64,000 nucleotides of DNA from Halobellus clavatus (lineage in GTDB: Archaea; Halobacteriota; Halobacteria; Halobacteriales; Haloferacaceae), in contig NZ_FNPB01000004.1 of the NCBI RefSeq assembly GCF_900107195.1, positions 242,587 to 306,586 on the forward strand, given 5' to 3'. A program made the position numbers and the translations under genes. Below, one piece after another: positions 8,073-17,530 of the stretch (position 1 is its first letter; every line of letters starts with the position of its first letter). A model generated the notes under the pieces. It made no database searches. It was given only the letters and a program-made list of their open reading frames with translations, and had not been told where the DNA came from.

Positions 8073-9635
8073 CTATTCGAGGTCCTGATCCCGGGCGCTC
8101 AGCCGATCGAGCTTCCCGGTCGAGGTCCGCGGCAGCGATCGATCGACGAAGTGATACTCGCGCGGACGCTCCATCCGGGCGATCTCGTCGCTTTCGAGAC
8201 ACCACTCGTCCAGTTCCTCGGCGGTCAGATCGGGGTCGTCCGCGTACACGTACGCGGTCACCTTCTCACCGTACTCTTCGTCCTCGACACCGACGACGGC
8301 CGACTCGTTGACGTCGGGGTGTGCGTTGAGTCGCTCCTCGATGGGCGAGGGGTACACCTTGATCCCTTTCGACATGATCATCAGGTCCGTTCGTCCCTCG
8401 AGGTAGATGAATCCCTTCTCGTCTTTGTAGCCGAGGTCGCCTGAGTACCACCAGCCGTCCTCGAACACGTCCTCGGTCTTCTCGGTACGCTCCCAGGCCC
8501 AGACCGGACAGTCGGGGGCACGGACCGCGATCTCGCCGACCTCGCCCGGCGGCTTGGGATCTTTGTACGTCCCGTTCTCCTCGATGATCCGGACCTGGAC
8601 GCCGGGGACCGGCTTGCCCACGCTCTCGACGCGCTCTTCGGTCAGTTCGGCGTTCTCCATCACCGTCGCGTACGCCTCGGTCGCCGCGTAAGAGTTCTTG
8701 ACGACGTCGCAGACGTTCTCCCGGAGCCGGTTGAGCGTCGTGGCATCGAGGACCTCGCCGGCGGACATCACCCCGTCGAGCGAACTCAGATCGTACTCGT
8801 CGAACGAATCGAGGTTGAGTACCTCCCGCCACATCGTCGGGACGAGCAGCGCCGACGTGAGGTCGTGTTCGTCGATCATCCGGAGGTACGCCTCGGGGTC
8901 CCACGAACTGAGGAAGTAGGTCGTCGCCCCCGAGACGAGCGCCGGCAACGTGACCGAGTACCACGCGGCGAACGAGGGCGTGAACACGTGCGGCTGTCTG
9001 GCCGTTCGGTGGAGATCGTAGACGCTGACCAGCGCGTTCGCGCGGAAGTACAGCCCGCGGTTCGTGTGACACCAGCCCTTCGGTTCGCCCGTCGTCCCCG
9101 ACGTCCACATCACGACCGCCGTGTCGTCTTCGAGCACACGGACGTCCGGTTCCGTCTCCGAACGGCCCTCTAAGAACGACTCCATTCCCTCCTCGTACGC
9201 CGTCTGGGGCTCACCGACGTTGACGACGGCGTCGAGGTCGGTCGTGATCTTGTCCTGGAGTCGCTCGTCGAAGATCTCCGAGGTCGACTCGTCGACGACG
9301 AGGACTTTCGGACGGAGCGAGTCAATACAGTGTTGCAGTGTGTTCGGCGAGGCACGGATGTGGAGATTCGAGACGGTACAGCCGGCCTTCAGTCCGCCGT
9401 TCCAGAGGATGGTATGTTCGAGGGAGTTCTCACAGAGATACGCGATCCGGTCTCCCTGTCCGACGTACTGGCGAAACGCGTTTGCGGCCCGATTGCTCCG
9501 GTCGTCGAACTCGCGCCACGTCACCGTCTCGCCGTCAACCCCGTCACCGAACGCCGTCTTGTCCGGGTTGTTCTCCGCCGCGATCCGGGAGAGATCCTTC
9601 ACCGCCGGCACCTCGACGGTCGAACTGTGGTGCAT
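8073..9635 (-). CDS. Acyl-CoA ligase / AMP-dependent synthetase (ANL superfamily)
   Basis: A 520-residue adenylate-forming enzyme. The P-loop motif is MWTSGTTGEPKG (about residue 185), followed by SYAATEA, a WYSGDLG motif, the hinge aspartate in GRTD, and a C-terminal PRTSTGKLDRL with the catalytic lysine. It activates a carboxylic acid to an acyl-AMP and then an acyl-CoA. Its place upstream of LigM-like and thioesterase genes makes an aryl or medium-chain acid substrate plausible, but the sequence does not settle this. The ATG at 9635 is preferred; an upstream in-frame start at 9713 adds an atypical basic stretch. Confidence 0.85.
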   Translation of the reverse strand: MHHSSTVEVPAVKDLSRIAAENNPDKTAFGDGVDGETVTWREFDDRSNRAANAFRQYVGQGDRIAYLCENSLEHTILWNGGLKAGCTVSNLHIRASPNTLQHCIDSLRPKVLVVDESTSEIFDERLQDKITTDLDAVVNVGEPQTAYEEGMESFLEGRSETEPDVRVLEDDTAVVMWTSGTTGEPKGWCHTNRGLYFRANALVSVYDLHRTARQPHVFTPSFAAWYSVTLPALVSGATTYFLSSWDPEAYLRMIDEHDLTSALLVPTMWREVLNLDSFDEYDLSSLDGVMSAGEVLDATTLNRLRENVCDVVKNSYAATEAYATVMENAELTEERVESVGKPVPGVQVRIIEENGTYKDPKPPGEVGEIAVRAPDCPVWAWERTEKTEDVFEDGWWYSGDLGYKDEKGFIYLEGRTDLMIMSKGIKVYPSPIEERLNAHPDVNESAVVGVEDEEYGEKVTAYVYADDPDLTAEELDEWCLESDEIARMERPREYHFVDRSLPRTSTGKLDRLSARDQDLE

Positions 9636-10085
9636 ATCCGAAAAACTCGTGTTGAGGTGTCTTATAATTTGAGAAAGAACTACACTGGGCGTGTATCGCC
9701 GGACGGCAGCCACTTCGGCACCCCCAGACTGACTCTATCGCAGTTGCGGAGGGGCCCTCCGGAGCGGTTCCGGGTTCGCTCGCGACACCGTCGGCGAGTG
9801 ATCGACGCCGCTCTCCGGATCTCCCGCAGGTGGGCAGTGGACCCAGAGCTAAGTATATGAGTGCGTATCTGTTGCGTTAGTATCTGTAACCCATTATGTG
9901 TAAAAACACCAGATAGATCTTGAAACCCAATTTTATTTACTTCTCACAGAAACCATCATTCAAATATATATTATTTTTCTCTTATATGCGTCTGTGCGTT
10001 CCCAAACGGGATACGCGAAAGCGTTTTTGTCCAACACGTACAATATTGAGTGCCGCAACCGTGGCGTCAGCGGCAGCATTCACCA
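9636..10085. other. Intergenic region of 450 bp, AT-rich in its right half
   Basis: No supportable gene. The part from about 9880 to 10045 is markedly AT-rich compared with the surroundings and contains runs such as ATATATATTATT that could act as promoter elements for the gene at 10086. Such islands in a GC-rich chromosome can also mark old insertions. No repeat or transposase remnant was recognised. Confidence 0.6.
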
Positions 10086-10667
10086 ATGAGTACACCCAGT
10101 GACGAAGCGTGGGCAGCGGCGGTCGAACAGAACAGAGAACGGAAGGAACGGTACTTCCGAGAGAACCAGCGATCACCGATTCCGTCGGCTCTCCGTGGCG
10201 AGGCCTTCCCGGGCCTGGACCACTACGACGTGGATCCTGCGTACCGATTCGAGCTCGAACTCGATCGCTACGACGAGCCCGAAACGGTCACCGTGGAGAC
10301 GACTGCCGACGGCGAACAGACCTACCGCCGGGTGGGACGATTCGAGTTCGAGGTCCAGGGGACAACCGTCTCGCTCGACGCCTTCGAGCCGACTGACGGA
10401 AGCGACCGACTCTGGGTTCCGTTCCGAGACGCGACCAGCGGCGAAGAGACCTACGGCGCGGGTCGGTACGTCGACTTAGATCCCGCCGAGGATCAGCGCG
10501 AGGACGGGACTTGGATCCTCGATTTGAATATGGCGTACAACCCAACATGCGCGTACAACCCGGCGTACGAGTGCCCGCTGGTCCCGGCCTCGAACTGGCT
10601 CGAGGTCCCGATCGAGGCCGGCGAACGCGACTTCCCAGTCGACGTTCACGACCACGGCCACGAGTGA
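10086..10667 (+). CDS. DUF1684 family protein
   Basis: A 193-residue soluble protein. The C-terminal half contains the DUF1684 hallmark NPTCAYNPAYECPLVPASNW, followed by L-x-V-P-I-x-A-G-E-R. The family is widespread in bacteria and haloarchaea and has no established function; the conserved cysteines and asparagines in the NP..AYNP..CP motif may form a metal or substrate site. The ATG at 10086 is used because the frame upstream is poor. The ABC exporter genes start about 50 bp downstream on the same strand. Confidence 0.85.
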   Translation: MSTPSDEAWAAAVEQNRERKERYFRENQRSPIPSALRGEAFPGLDHYDVDPAYRFELELDRYDEPETVTVETTADGEQTYRRVGRFEFEVQGTTVSLDAFEPTDGSDRLWVPFRDATSGEETYGAGRYVDLDPAEDQREDGTWILDLNMAYNPTCAYNPAYECPLVPASNWLEVPIEAGERDFPVDVHDHGHE

Positions 10668-10718
10668 GGTCGCCCGCCCCGGGACGGGCTTTTGCCGCTG
10701 GCCGCCGTAACGGAATCG

Positions 10719-11834
10719 ATGACAGGCCGAAACCGCGGATTGACCGCTACCGGCGACGGTGACGCGGGCGACGGGTCGGTCCAGTCGTCGGCCGCTGGAG
10801 TCGACGACCCCTCAGTGGACCCGACCGACGATGCCGGTGAGCGAGACGCCGTCGAGGGGCGGACGGCCACGGCGCGCTCCGGGGTCGCAATCGCCGTCGA
10901 CGGGCTCTCCAAGCGGTTCGGGGACGGTCCGGACGCGGTCACCGCCGTCGACGACGTCAGCTTCGAGATTCGGTCGGGATCGATCGTCGGTCTGCTGGGC
11001 CCGAACGGGGCCGGCAAGACGACGCTTGTCAAGTCAATCCTTGGAATGATCCTCCCGGACGCTGGGACCGTCGAAATCGACGGCATCGACGTCCGGAAGC
11101 GACCGCGGGCCGCCTACTCACGCGTCGACGCGATGCTGGAAGGCGCTCGCAACGACTACTGGCGGCTCACCGTCCGCGAGAACCTCCGGTACTTCGCCAC
11201 CATCGGGGGTATCGACCCCGATTCGGTCGCAGAGCGGCACGAGCGACTTCTCGAACAACTGGAGTTGGCCGAGTACGCCGACACGGCGGTACGGGACCTC
11301 TCACGGGGGATGAAACAGAAGGTCTCACTCGCGAGCGTCCTCGCTGGCGACGCGTCGGTCGTCTTCCTCGACGAACCGACGCTTGGCCTCGACGTGGAGA
11401 GCACGCGCACGCTCGAGCGGGAGATCCGGCGGCTGGCAGAGGAACGAGGACTGACGGTCGTCCTCAGCAGTCATAATATGGACGTGATCGAAGCCGTCTG
11501 TGATCGGGTACTCATCCTCTCAGACGGCAGGCTCGTCGCCGACGACACCGTCGACGCGCTCCGCCGACAGCGGGGCGCACAGTCACTGGCGGTCACGAGC
11601 CGTGACCTCACAGCCGACGTCCGTGCCGACCTGGAAGATCGCTTTGCCGTCACCACAGTCAGCCACAGCGGCGAGTCGACGAGCATCGAGATCGAGGTCG
11701 ACGGTGCGGAGCTCTACGACGCGATGGCGCTCCTCCGCGATCGGGACGTCCGGATCGACCGGCTCTCGACGGTCGAACCCGACCTCGAAGACGTCTTCGT
11801 CGACCTGACCGGCCGACAGGAGTCCGAGCGGTGA
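10719..11834 (+). CDS. ABC-2 type exporter, ATP-binding subunit
   Basis: A 371-residue ABC ATPase with Walker A GPNGAGKTT, signature LSRGMKQKV and Walker B VVFLDEPTLGLD, the set usual for DrrA/CcmA-type export ATPases. A C-terminal extension of about 90 residues resembles the accessory domain of drug or polysaccharide exporters. An acidic, low-complexity leader of about 60 residues precedes the ABC domain. The ATG at 10719 is preferred over a TTG at 10692. The stop overlaps the GTG start of the permease gene (GTGA), so the two proteins form one transporter. Cargo unknown. Confidence 0.88.
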   Translation: MTGRNRGLTATGDGDAGDGSVQSSAAGVDDPSVDPTDDAGERDAVEGRTATARSGVAIAVDGLSKRFGDGPDAVTAVDDVSFEIRSGSIVGLLGPNGAGKTTLVKSILGMILPDAGTVEIDGIDVRKRPRAAYSRVDAMLEGARNDYWRLTVRENLRYFATIGGIDPDSVAERHERLLEQLELAEYADTAVRDLSRGMKQKVSLASVLAGDASVVFLDEPTLGLDVESTRTLEREIRRLAEERGLTVVLSSHNMDVIEAVCDRVLILSDGRLVADDTVDALRRQRGAQSLAVTSRDLTADVRADLEDRFAVTTVSHSGESTSIEIEVDGAELYDAMALLRDRDVRIDRLSTVEPDLEDVFVDLTGRQESER

Positions 11835-12637
11835 GCAATCCACCGGCGTCGGACGCATCCCGTCCGGCCACGTACTACCACCTCGCGCGGGCCGTGCTCT
11901 ACCGCGAGTACCTCATCTTCGTCCGCTACCCGGCCAACGCCATCGGGGGCATCGTCATCGGACTCATCTTCTTCGGCTTTCTCTTCTACGGCGGGCGACT
12001 GCTCGCGGGACAGGCGTTCACGGACTCCATCGAAGGCCTCGTCGTCGGCTACTTCCTCTGGTCGCTCTCGGTGGGCGCGTACTCCTCGATCTCGAACGAC
12101 ATCGGCAGCGAGGTCCAGTGGGGAACGCTCGAGCGGCACGTGATGACGCCGTTCGGGTTCGCTCCCGTCGCGCTGCTGAAGGGCGTCGCGAAGGTCGTCC
12201 GGACCTTTCTCACCTCGGGGGTTCTCCTGGCCGTGATGCTGCTCGTCACCGGCTCGACGCTCCAGTTGCACCTGTTCACGGTCGTCGTGATCGCCGGACT
12301 CAGCATCGTCTCGGTGCTGGGACTCGGCTTTGCAGCGGGCGGGATCGCCGTCCTGTACAAGCGGATCGGCAACTGGCTGAATCTCCTGCAGTTCGGCTTC
12401 GTCGGATTGATCTCCGCGCCGGCGTTCGACCTCGGGTGGGCGAAACTGCTGCCGCTGGCGCACGGGAGTGCGCTCCTCCAGCAGGCGATGGTCGACGGCG
12501 TCCGGCTCTGGGAGTTCGATGTTCGGGCGCTGGCGCTCCTCGTCGGCGTCGCGGTCGGCTACCTCGGACTCGGCTACGTCGTTTTCCGGGCGGCTACCCG
12601 ACGAGCGCGGCGACTGGGTGTCCTCGGCGACTACTGA
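11831..12637 (+). CDS. ABC-2 type exporter, membrane permease subunit
   Basis: A 268-residue integral membrane protein with about six hydrophobic segments, beginning with a conserved amphipathic region (VLYREYLIFVRYPANAIGG) usual for ABC-2 permeases. A cluster of LGLGF/AAGGIAVLYKRIGN sits in the second half. It starts with GTG overlapping the stop of the ATPase gene, so the pair is translationally coupled. It would export an unidentified substrate such as a lipid, drug or glycan precursor. The C-terminal R-A-T-R-R-A-R-R-L-G tail faces the cytoplasm by the positive-inside rule. Confidence 0.85.
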   Translation: MSNPPASDASRPATYYHLARAVLYREYLIFVRYPANAIGGIVIGLIFFGFLFYGGRLLAGQAFTDSIEGLVVGYFLWSLSVGAYSSISNDIGSEVQWGTLERHVMTPFGFAPVALLKGVAKVVRTFLTSGVLLAVMLLVTGSTLQLHLFTVVVIAGLSIVSVLGLGFAAGGIAVLYKRIGNWLNLLQFGFVGLISAPAFDLGWAKLLPLAHGSALLQQAMVDGVRLWEFDVRALALLVGVAVGYLGLGYVVFRAATRRARRLGVLGDY

Positions 12638-12694
12638 CGGAAATTCGGTGGCGAGAACGGCCGTCGACGGACCGATTCAGGCGATGGTGGTCGG

Positions 12695-13849
12695 CTATTC
12701 TGCGACCGGGGCCGTGGCCTCGACGAGTTCTATGAGGCGGTTCCGCGGAATTTCACCCGTGACCGCGATGGTCGTGTCCTCGGACTCCCACCAGGCGACG
12801 ACGCGGTCCTCACGCGTGGCGACGGTCACCGTCCGCCCGTCGACGGTCACGTTCTCCGTCGAGACGGTGTCGCTCGCGAGGTCCTCGTCCGGGGCGTTTG
12901 CGGTCCCAGCAGGCAGCGACGACGCGTCGGTCTGCACCAGCGTCACTGTCGCCGATCCGTTCGTATATCGGCTGACAGCCGTCGCCCCGTCGGTCCCACC
13001 GAACCGCGAGACCACGCCGCGTTCGAAGGTGAACGCGCCGTCCGCGAGCGCCACTGCGTCGAAGGAAACCGCCGCGTCGAGCGCGTCGGTCGAGTCGACG
13101 GGGGCGAGACCGGCCGCGCCGTCGTCAGCGGTCGGCGGCTGGAACGTGCTGTCGGCCACACTGACGTTGAACCGCGTCTCCGCGACGTCGACGACGACGG
13201 TCGCGTTCGGCGTCGTCACGCGCTGTTTGACGACGACCGAGTCGGCGGTCCGGATCCAGAGTCGGGCCTCCCCGTCGACAGACTCGTTCGCGTGGGTGAT
13301 CGAGACGACGTGCACCTCGGTGTCCTCGTAGGACGTCGTCTCGACCAGCTCGACCGAGCGGTCGGACTCGTTCCAGTCCATCCCGACGGGCTCGGTGGGC
13401 TCGCTGTAGTTGTACTCCCCGGCGGGCTTCTCGCCGTCGAGTTCCCGGGTCGTCGTGTTCCCGAGCGGACCGATCGTCGTGGCCGTGTCGTTCTGATAGA
13501 CGGTCACGGTCCCGGTCGTCGGCACGAACGTCCAGGCGGCGGTCCCGTTCGTGCCGGTGATCAGCGACCGGTTGTCGGACTCGACGATCACCCGCGATCG
13601 GTTCTCGTCCGTCGCGACGGCTGAGACAGACGCCGTCTTCGTCGCCGACTCGTTCGACACCGTCACCGTCGCTTCGACGGTCAGCGTCTCGGCCTCGGCG
13701 TATCGCTGTTCGGTCTGGTTGAGGACCGTCTCGCCGGTCGGCCCGTCCGGGGCGGCCAGCGTGAAGCCGGCTGCACCAAGCCCGGCGACTGTCAGTAGGA
13801 GGGCGACCGCGACGGCGGTGCGGGTCGTCGCTCGGTCGTCAATATTCAT
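12695..13849 (-). CDS. Secreted LolA-like envelope protein
   Basis: A 384-residue protein with an N-terminal hydrophobic segment (about residues 12-33) that reads as a signal peptide or anchor. The exported part is rich in Asn-x-Ser/Thr sequons and beta-strand patterns. The region from about 35 to 230 resembles the LolA/outer-membrane lipoprotein carrier fold seen in haloarchaeal DUF4367-like proteins (GTAAWTFVPTTGTVTVYQ, RLWIRTADSVVVKQ). Archaea have no outer membrane, so the role is probably lipid or sterol-like cargo binding, or sensing at the cell surface; this is speculative. It converges with the exporter permease gene. Confidence 0.6.
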   Translation of the reverse strand: MNIDDRATTRTAVAVALLLTVAGLGAAGFTLAAPDGPTGETVLNQTEQRYAEAETLTVEATVTVSNESATKTASVSAVATDENRSRVIVESDNRSLITGTNGTAAWTFVPTTGTVTVYQNDTATTIGPLGNTTTRELDGEKPAGEYNYSEPTEPVGMDWNESDRSVELVETTSYEDTEVHVVSITHANESVDGEARLWIRTADSVVVKQRVTTPNATVVVDVAETRFNVSVADSTFQPPTADDGAAGLAPVDSTDALDAAVSFDAVALADGAFTFERGVVSRFGGTDGATAVSRYTNGSATVTLVQTDASSLPAGTANAPDEDLASDTVSTENVTVDGRTVTVATREDRVVAWWESEDTTIAVTGEIPRNRLIELVEATAPVAE

Positions 13850-14465
13850 CTTATACGCGCTAGCGGCCGAACGCTAATGTATCCACGGGTCGGCTGCCGG
13901 AATCGTGGGTTGATTGGGCCGGTCCCGGTTCCAGCGTCGATGGCGAACTTCGATTGAACCCCCCACCGAAGATCCCACTACTAAAGGACGAATCGACAAA
14001 TCCGCAACTTCGCCGCTGTCTCCCACCTGGAAGAGCGAGACAGCACGGTTGCGGCCCGCTCTCGACTTTGGGCAGTCAGTACGGGGCTTCCCAGAGGAGT
14101 ACGCCGCCGGATTCGTCGTGTTCCGCTACTGGCTCTCCGATCGTGTCAACTGACTCGTCCAGCGTGGTGACTAACTCAGCGCGGTCAAGGAAGTTATTCG
14201 GTACATCTGACTCCGCGGCGATCTCCAGCACGTCCTCTGCGCCGGGGGTGGAGGCGACCCGGCCGCTCACCGACACGACAGAGCTGTTATTTGCCCCTCT
14301 CTATACAATGTAAAAAATGCGGTTATATTTTATCACATTGATCTAACAACTCGATGAATACACACATTAATACAACTAACATTTTCATTATTTCTGGGAT
14401 GGTGAACGAACCGTTACAACATCGATGAACACCGTATTCAGCACCAGGTCGTGAGGTCAATCGTC
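13850..14465. other. Intergenic region of about 615 bp with a possible gene remnant
   Basis: No confident gene. A 66-codon minus-strand frame at 14076-14276 (GTG start, ending GGVLLWEAPY) has plausible haloarchaeal composition but no recognised family. It could be a small gene or the tail of a lost one. The stretch from about 14285 to 14455 is strikingly AT-rich for this chromosome and has no coding signal. Confidence 0.5.
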
Positions 14466-16973
14466 TCACGATGGCAGTTCGAGCGCGACGACGTTGCCGG
14501 TCGGTTCGTTTTGTTCGAAGGAGATAGACCCACCCGAGCGAGAGACGACTACCTGTACGAGCCACAGTCCGAATCCACTTCCGTGGTACAACGGCGTCCG
14601 CTCTTCGTTCCCCAGCAGAATGTCCCGTTCCATCTCCGGGATGGCCGGTCCGTGATCCGCTATCTCGACCCGGATGGACTCTCCACGCTGGACGACAGAG
14701 ACGGCGGCTTCCGGGGATTCGGATTTGTCGTGGACAATCGCGTTCGTCACGAGTTCCTTGATCGCCCGTTGCAGTCGTCTCGTGGCCTGCACCGATACGC
14801 CTTCGGGACATTGGACAGAGAGCGTCGCCCTCGGGTGCTCCGCTCTGACGTTCGTAACCACGCTCTGGAGAATTGGTTTCAGAGAAATCTCCTCGGGATC
14901 CGGAGATTCCTCCAACAGACCCGCAATCCGTCGTTCCTTTTCAGCCGCCTTGATCAACCGGTCGCTGATTTCAATGATCTGTTGAGCAGAGCGTGCAATC
15001 TTCGAATCGGCATCACTGCGAATTGTTTCGGCCGCCCCTCGAATCACGTTCATATCGTTGCGTAAGTTGTGTCGCAGGACGCGGTCGAGGATTTTCAACT
15101 GCTGTTGGCGCTCCTTTCGTTCGGTGACGTCACGACTATTAATCACGTAGCCTCCCACAGTCGGTGTCTCGATCTGTCGGCTTCCATAGGCCTCCATCCA
15201 GCGCCAGTATCCGTCTGCGTGCTGCGCCCGGTATTCAATTCCTTTTGGGACTTGTTCGGAGTCTTCTACCCAGGCTTCGAACGCTTCGCGGACAGCGTCC
15301 CGATCCGCGGGATGGATGTACTCCCATACAGTGTCGCCGATTACCTCGTCGGGGTCGTAGCCTAAAATCCGCTCCAGCGACGGACTCTGATACTGGAACC
15401 GACCACTGTCATCGACAACCGAAATGACGTCACTTGACTCCTCGACGAGCGCCTGAAACCGGCGTTCGCGCCGCCGGTGATCCGTGACGTCTCGGAGGAT
15501 CACTAAGTGCTGGCCGGGGACAATGTCGGCCGAGGCAGCGTATTCGACGAGGCGTTCCGTTCCATCAGGCCGGGATATCCGAGCAGTACCACGGTCCCGT
15601 TTCGACGTTTGAATCTCCTGCCACGCCTCCTTGAACTTGGACGATCCCGGCGCGGAGGTGTCGATCGACTTCCCGATGAGTTCCTCCCTTGTGAGGCCGA
15701 ACAACTCGGTCGCTTGTTCGTTAACGTCGATGTACCGCCTATCGTCATCGATTATCACCATCGCATCGAAGGCGTCGTTGAAGACCGACCGGAATCGATC
15801 CCGCTCTTCCTGCAGTTGTCGTTTGCGCTCTTTCTCCTCGGTAATATCTCGCAACGTCCCGACGGACCCCTCGAAGTTGTCTCCATCGTACGGCAGAACG
15901 CCCATATGGTCCTCACAGATAATCGGCTCCCCGTCACGAGGCTGCAGTGTCACCTCGAACGTGATCGTCTCTGGTCCCCCACTCGATAGCAACCGTCCTA
16001 ACGCCCGCTCCGCTCGTTCGACCGCGTCGTCGGTTTTGATCAACGACGGCGTGTTCCCGACAATCGTCTCCCGGTCGTATCCAGTCAACTCGACAAACTC
16101 ATCGTTGACGTAGGTGAAACGCCCGTTTTCGTCGATTACGTAGACTGCATCGGTGAGCGCATCGATGATTGTTTCGTGCTCCTCTAACTCCCGCTTGCGG
16201 TTCTCGCGGTCCGTGATGTCTTGGAACTTCGAGAAGATCGATCGCACCTCCCCATCCTCGTTGGTCACAGCACGGTTGTGCCATTCGACGGTCCGTACCT
16301 CCCCGTCCTTTCTGACGTTTCTGTTGATGACGTGTCTTCCGCCGTCTGCTTCTAACAGGTCGCTGACGGCGTCCTCAACCCGACTGTGATCGTCGTCGTC
16401 GACGATCACCTCCCACGGTTCACCCCGAATTTCGGCCTCCTCGTATCCGAGAATTTCCTCGGCCCGCTCGTTCAGCCGCTTGAATTTGAACTCCTCGTCC
16501 CACTGGATCGCCCCGAGTGGAGATTCATCGAAGAACAGTTTGAGGCGTTCTTCTCGTCGCTCGGCGGTTCGCTCCAATCGGTACTTCGCAACGAGATTCT
16601 CGATCCGGGTAGCGAGGAGGTGAAACTGCTCTGTTCCAGTCTCCTTACGAAGGTAACCAGTCACCCCCGCGGAGATTGCCTCACTGGCGACTTTCTCGCT
16701 CCCTCTGCCCGTGTACAAGATGAACGGCAGATCAGGATACTGCTCTCGGACGGCTTCGAGAAACTCGATCCCACCGCGACCGGGCAGATCGTAATCGGAG
16801 ATGATACAGTCTGGGGGCCGGTCCGCCAGTATAGCCAGCCCTTCCTCGACGGTGGTCGCCGTTTCGATAGCGAGTTGCTCCTTCTCGTTTTGGAGTATGT
16901 TCCGAATTAGCTCATTGAAATCCGGGGCATCGTCGACGTGGAGAACTTGAATCGGTTCCTCGACGGCAACCAT
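14466..16973 (-). CDS. Hybrid sensor: receiver, four PAS domains, histidine kinase
   Basis: An 835-residue signalling protein without membrane segments. An N-terminal receiver (about residues 5-120, phosphoacceptor Asp in IISDYDLPG) is followed by four PAS domains (roughly 140-260, 265-385, 390-505 and 510-625; FTYVNDEFVELTGYD and FQYQSPSLERILGYD are typical cores). The kinase domain comes last: H box RVLRHNLRND near residue 630, N box KELVTNAIVHD and a G-x-G-F-G-L-W lid. A receiver at the front is the common haloarchaeal plan. The ATG at 16973 lies about 25 bp from a TATA-like CTTAGTAA and is preferred over 16997. Signal unknown. Confidence 0.9.
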   Translation of the reverse strand: MVAVEEPIQVLHVDDAPDFNELIRNILQNEKEQLAIETATTVEEGLAILADRPPDCIISDYDLPGRGGIEFLEAVREQYPDLPFILYTGRGSEKVASEAISAGVTGYLRKETGTEQFHLLATRIENLVAKYRLERTAERREERLKLFFDESPLGAIQWDEEFKFKRLNERAEEILGYEEAEIRGEPWEVIVDDDDHSRVEDAVSDLLEADGGRHVINRNVRKDGEVRTVEWHNRAVTNEDGEVRSIFSKFQDITDRENRKRELEEHETIIDALTDAVYVIDENGRFTYVNDEFVELTGYDRETIVGNTPSLIKTDDAVERAERALGRLLSSGGPETITFEVTLQPRDGEPIICEDHMGVLPYDGDNFEGSVGTLRDITEEKERKRQLQEERDRFRSVFNDAFDAMVIIDDDRRYIDVNEQATELFGLTREELIGKSIDTSAPGSSKFKEAWQEIQTSKRDRGTARISRPDGTERLVEYAASADIVPGQHLVILRDVTDHRRRERRFQALVEESSDVISVVDDSGRFQYQSPSLERILGYDPDEVIGDTVWEYIHPADRDAVREAFEAWVEDSEQVPKGIEYRAQHADGYWRWMEAYGSRQIETPTVGGYVINSRDVTERKERQQQLKILDRVLRHNLRNDMNVIRGAAETIRSDADSKIARSAQQIIEISDRLIKAAEKERRIAGLLEESPDPEEISLKPILQSVVTNVRAEHPRATLSVQCPEGVSVQATRRLQRAIKELVTNAIVHDKSESPEAAVSVVQRGESIRVEIADHGPAIPEMERDILLGNEERTPLYHGSGFGLWLVQVVVSRSGGSISFEQNEPTGNVVALELPS

Positions 16974-17032
16974 ATACTGTACGGATATGACCCGCATTAC
17001 TAAGTAGATACCGTGCCACTGCGCAGATTACC

Positions 17033-17039
17033 TTTATGA
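17033..17039 (+). promoter_or_regulatory. TATA box for the phosphatase gene
   Basis: TTTATGA is centred about 28 bp before the ATG at 17064, the arrangement of a leaderless haloarchaeal transcript. Confidence 0.45.
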
Positions 17040-17063
17040 GTAGTCAGTCGAAGCAGGTCTGCT

Positions 17064-17486
17064 ATGGACGAAGTATTCCCCGACCTGTACGTCGGGAGTA
17101 TGGAGGACGCGGGAGACCAGTCATTGTGTCGGACTCACGAAATCGACAGGATCGTATCGCTTACGTTCAGTGATCCCGAGGGTGGCTTCCCACCGTGGCT
17201 TCCCGTGGAAAAATCCCCGATGATGGACGGTCCGAGGAACGACGAGGCGATCTTCGCGTCGGCCGTCGAAGACGTGCTGACGGCGCTCGAAGTCAGTGAG
17301 TGCGTTCTCGTACACTGTTCGCGCGGGAGTTCGCGGAGTCCGTCTGTCGCGGCTACCGCGGCCGCGATCTACGAAGAAACCGAATTAGCGGAGTCCTTCC
17401 GCAAGGTCCAGCACCGGCGGCCGGAAACCGATCCCCACGACGCGGTAGTGCGCAAGGCGGTCGCCGTTTTTGCAGATTTTACCTGA
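17064..17486 (+). CDS. Dual-specificity/tyrosine protein phosphatase
   Basis: A 140-residue cysteine phosphatase. The signature loop VHCSRGSSRSP matches HCx5R, with the nucleophilic cysteine at about residue 94. The N-terminal DLYVGSMEDA is also typical of the DUSP fold. It hydrolyses phosphotyrosine or phosphoserine/threonine through a cysteinyl-phosphate intermediate in the cytoplasm. The family is usually 140-180 residues, so this is a minimal catalytic domain. It is divergent from the sensor kinase gene, but that enzyme uses His-Asp chemistry, so a direct link is not implied. Confidence 0.85.
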   Translation: MDEVFPDLYVGSMEDAGDQSLCRTHEIDRIVSLTFSDPEGGFPPWLPVEKSPMMDGPRNDEAIFASAVEDVLTALEVSECVLVHCSRGSSRSPSVAATAAAIYEETELAESFRKVQHRRPETDPHDAVVRKAVAVFADFT

Positions 17487-17530
17487 CCGATACGCCTCAT
17501 GACCCCACCCATGTGGTCTTCGGCCCGAGC

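Noticed and set aside
14076..14276. A 66-codon minus-strand frame in the 13850-14465 gap as a real gene
   Set aside because: The composition is plausible, but there is no family match by eye, no promoter was seen and it starts with GTG. It is kept only as a note in the intergenic entry.
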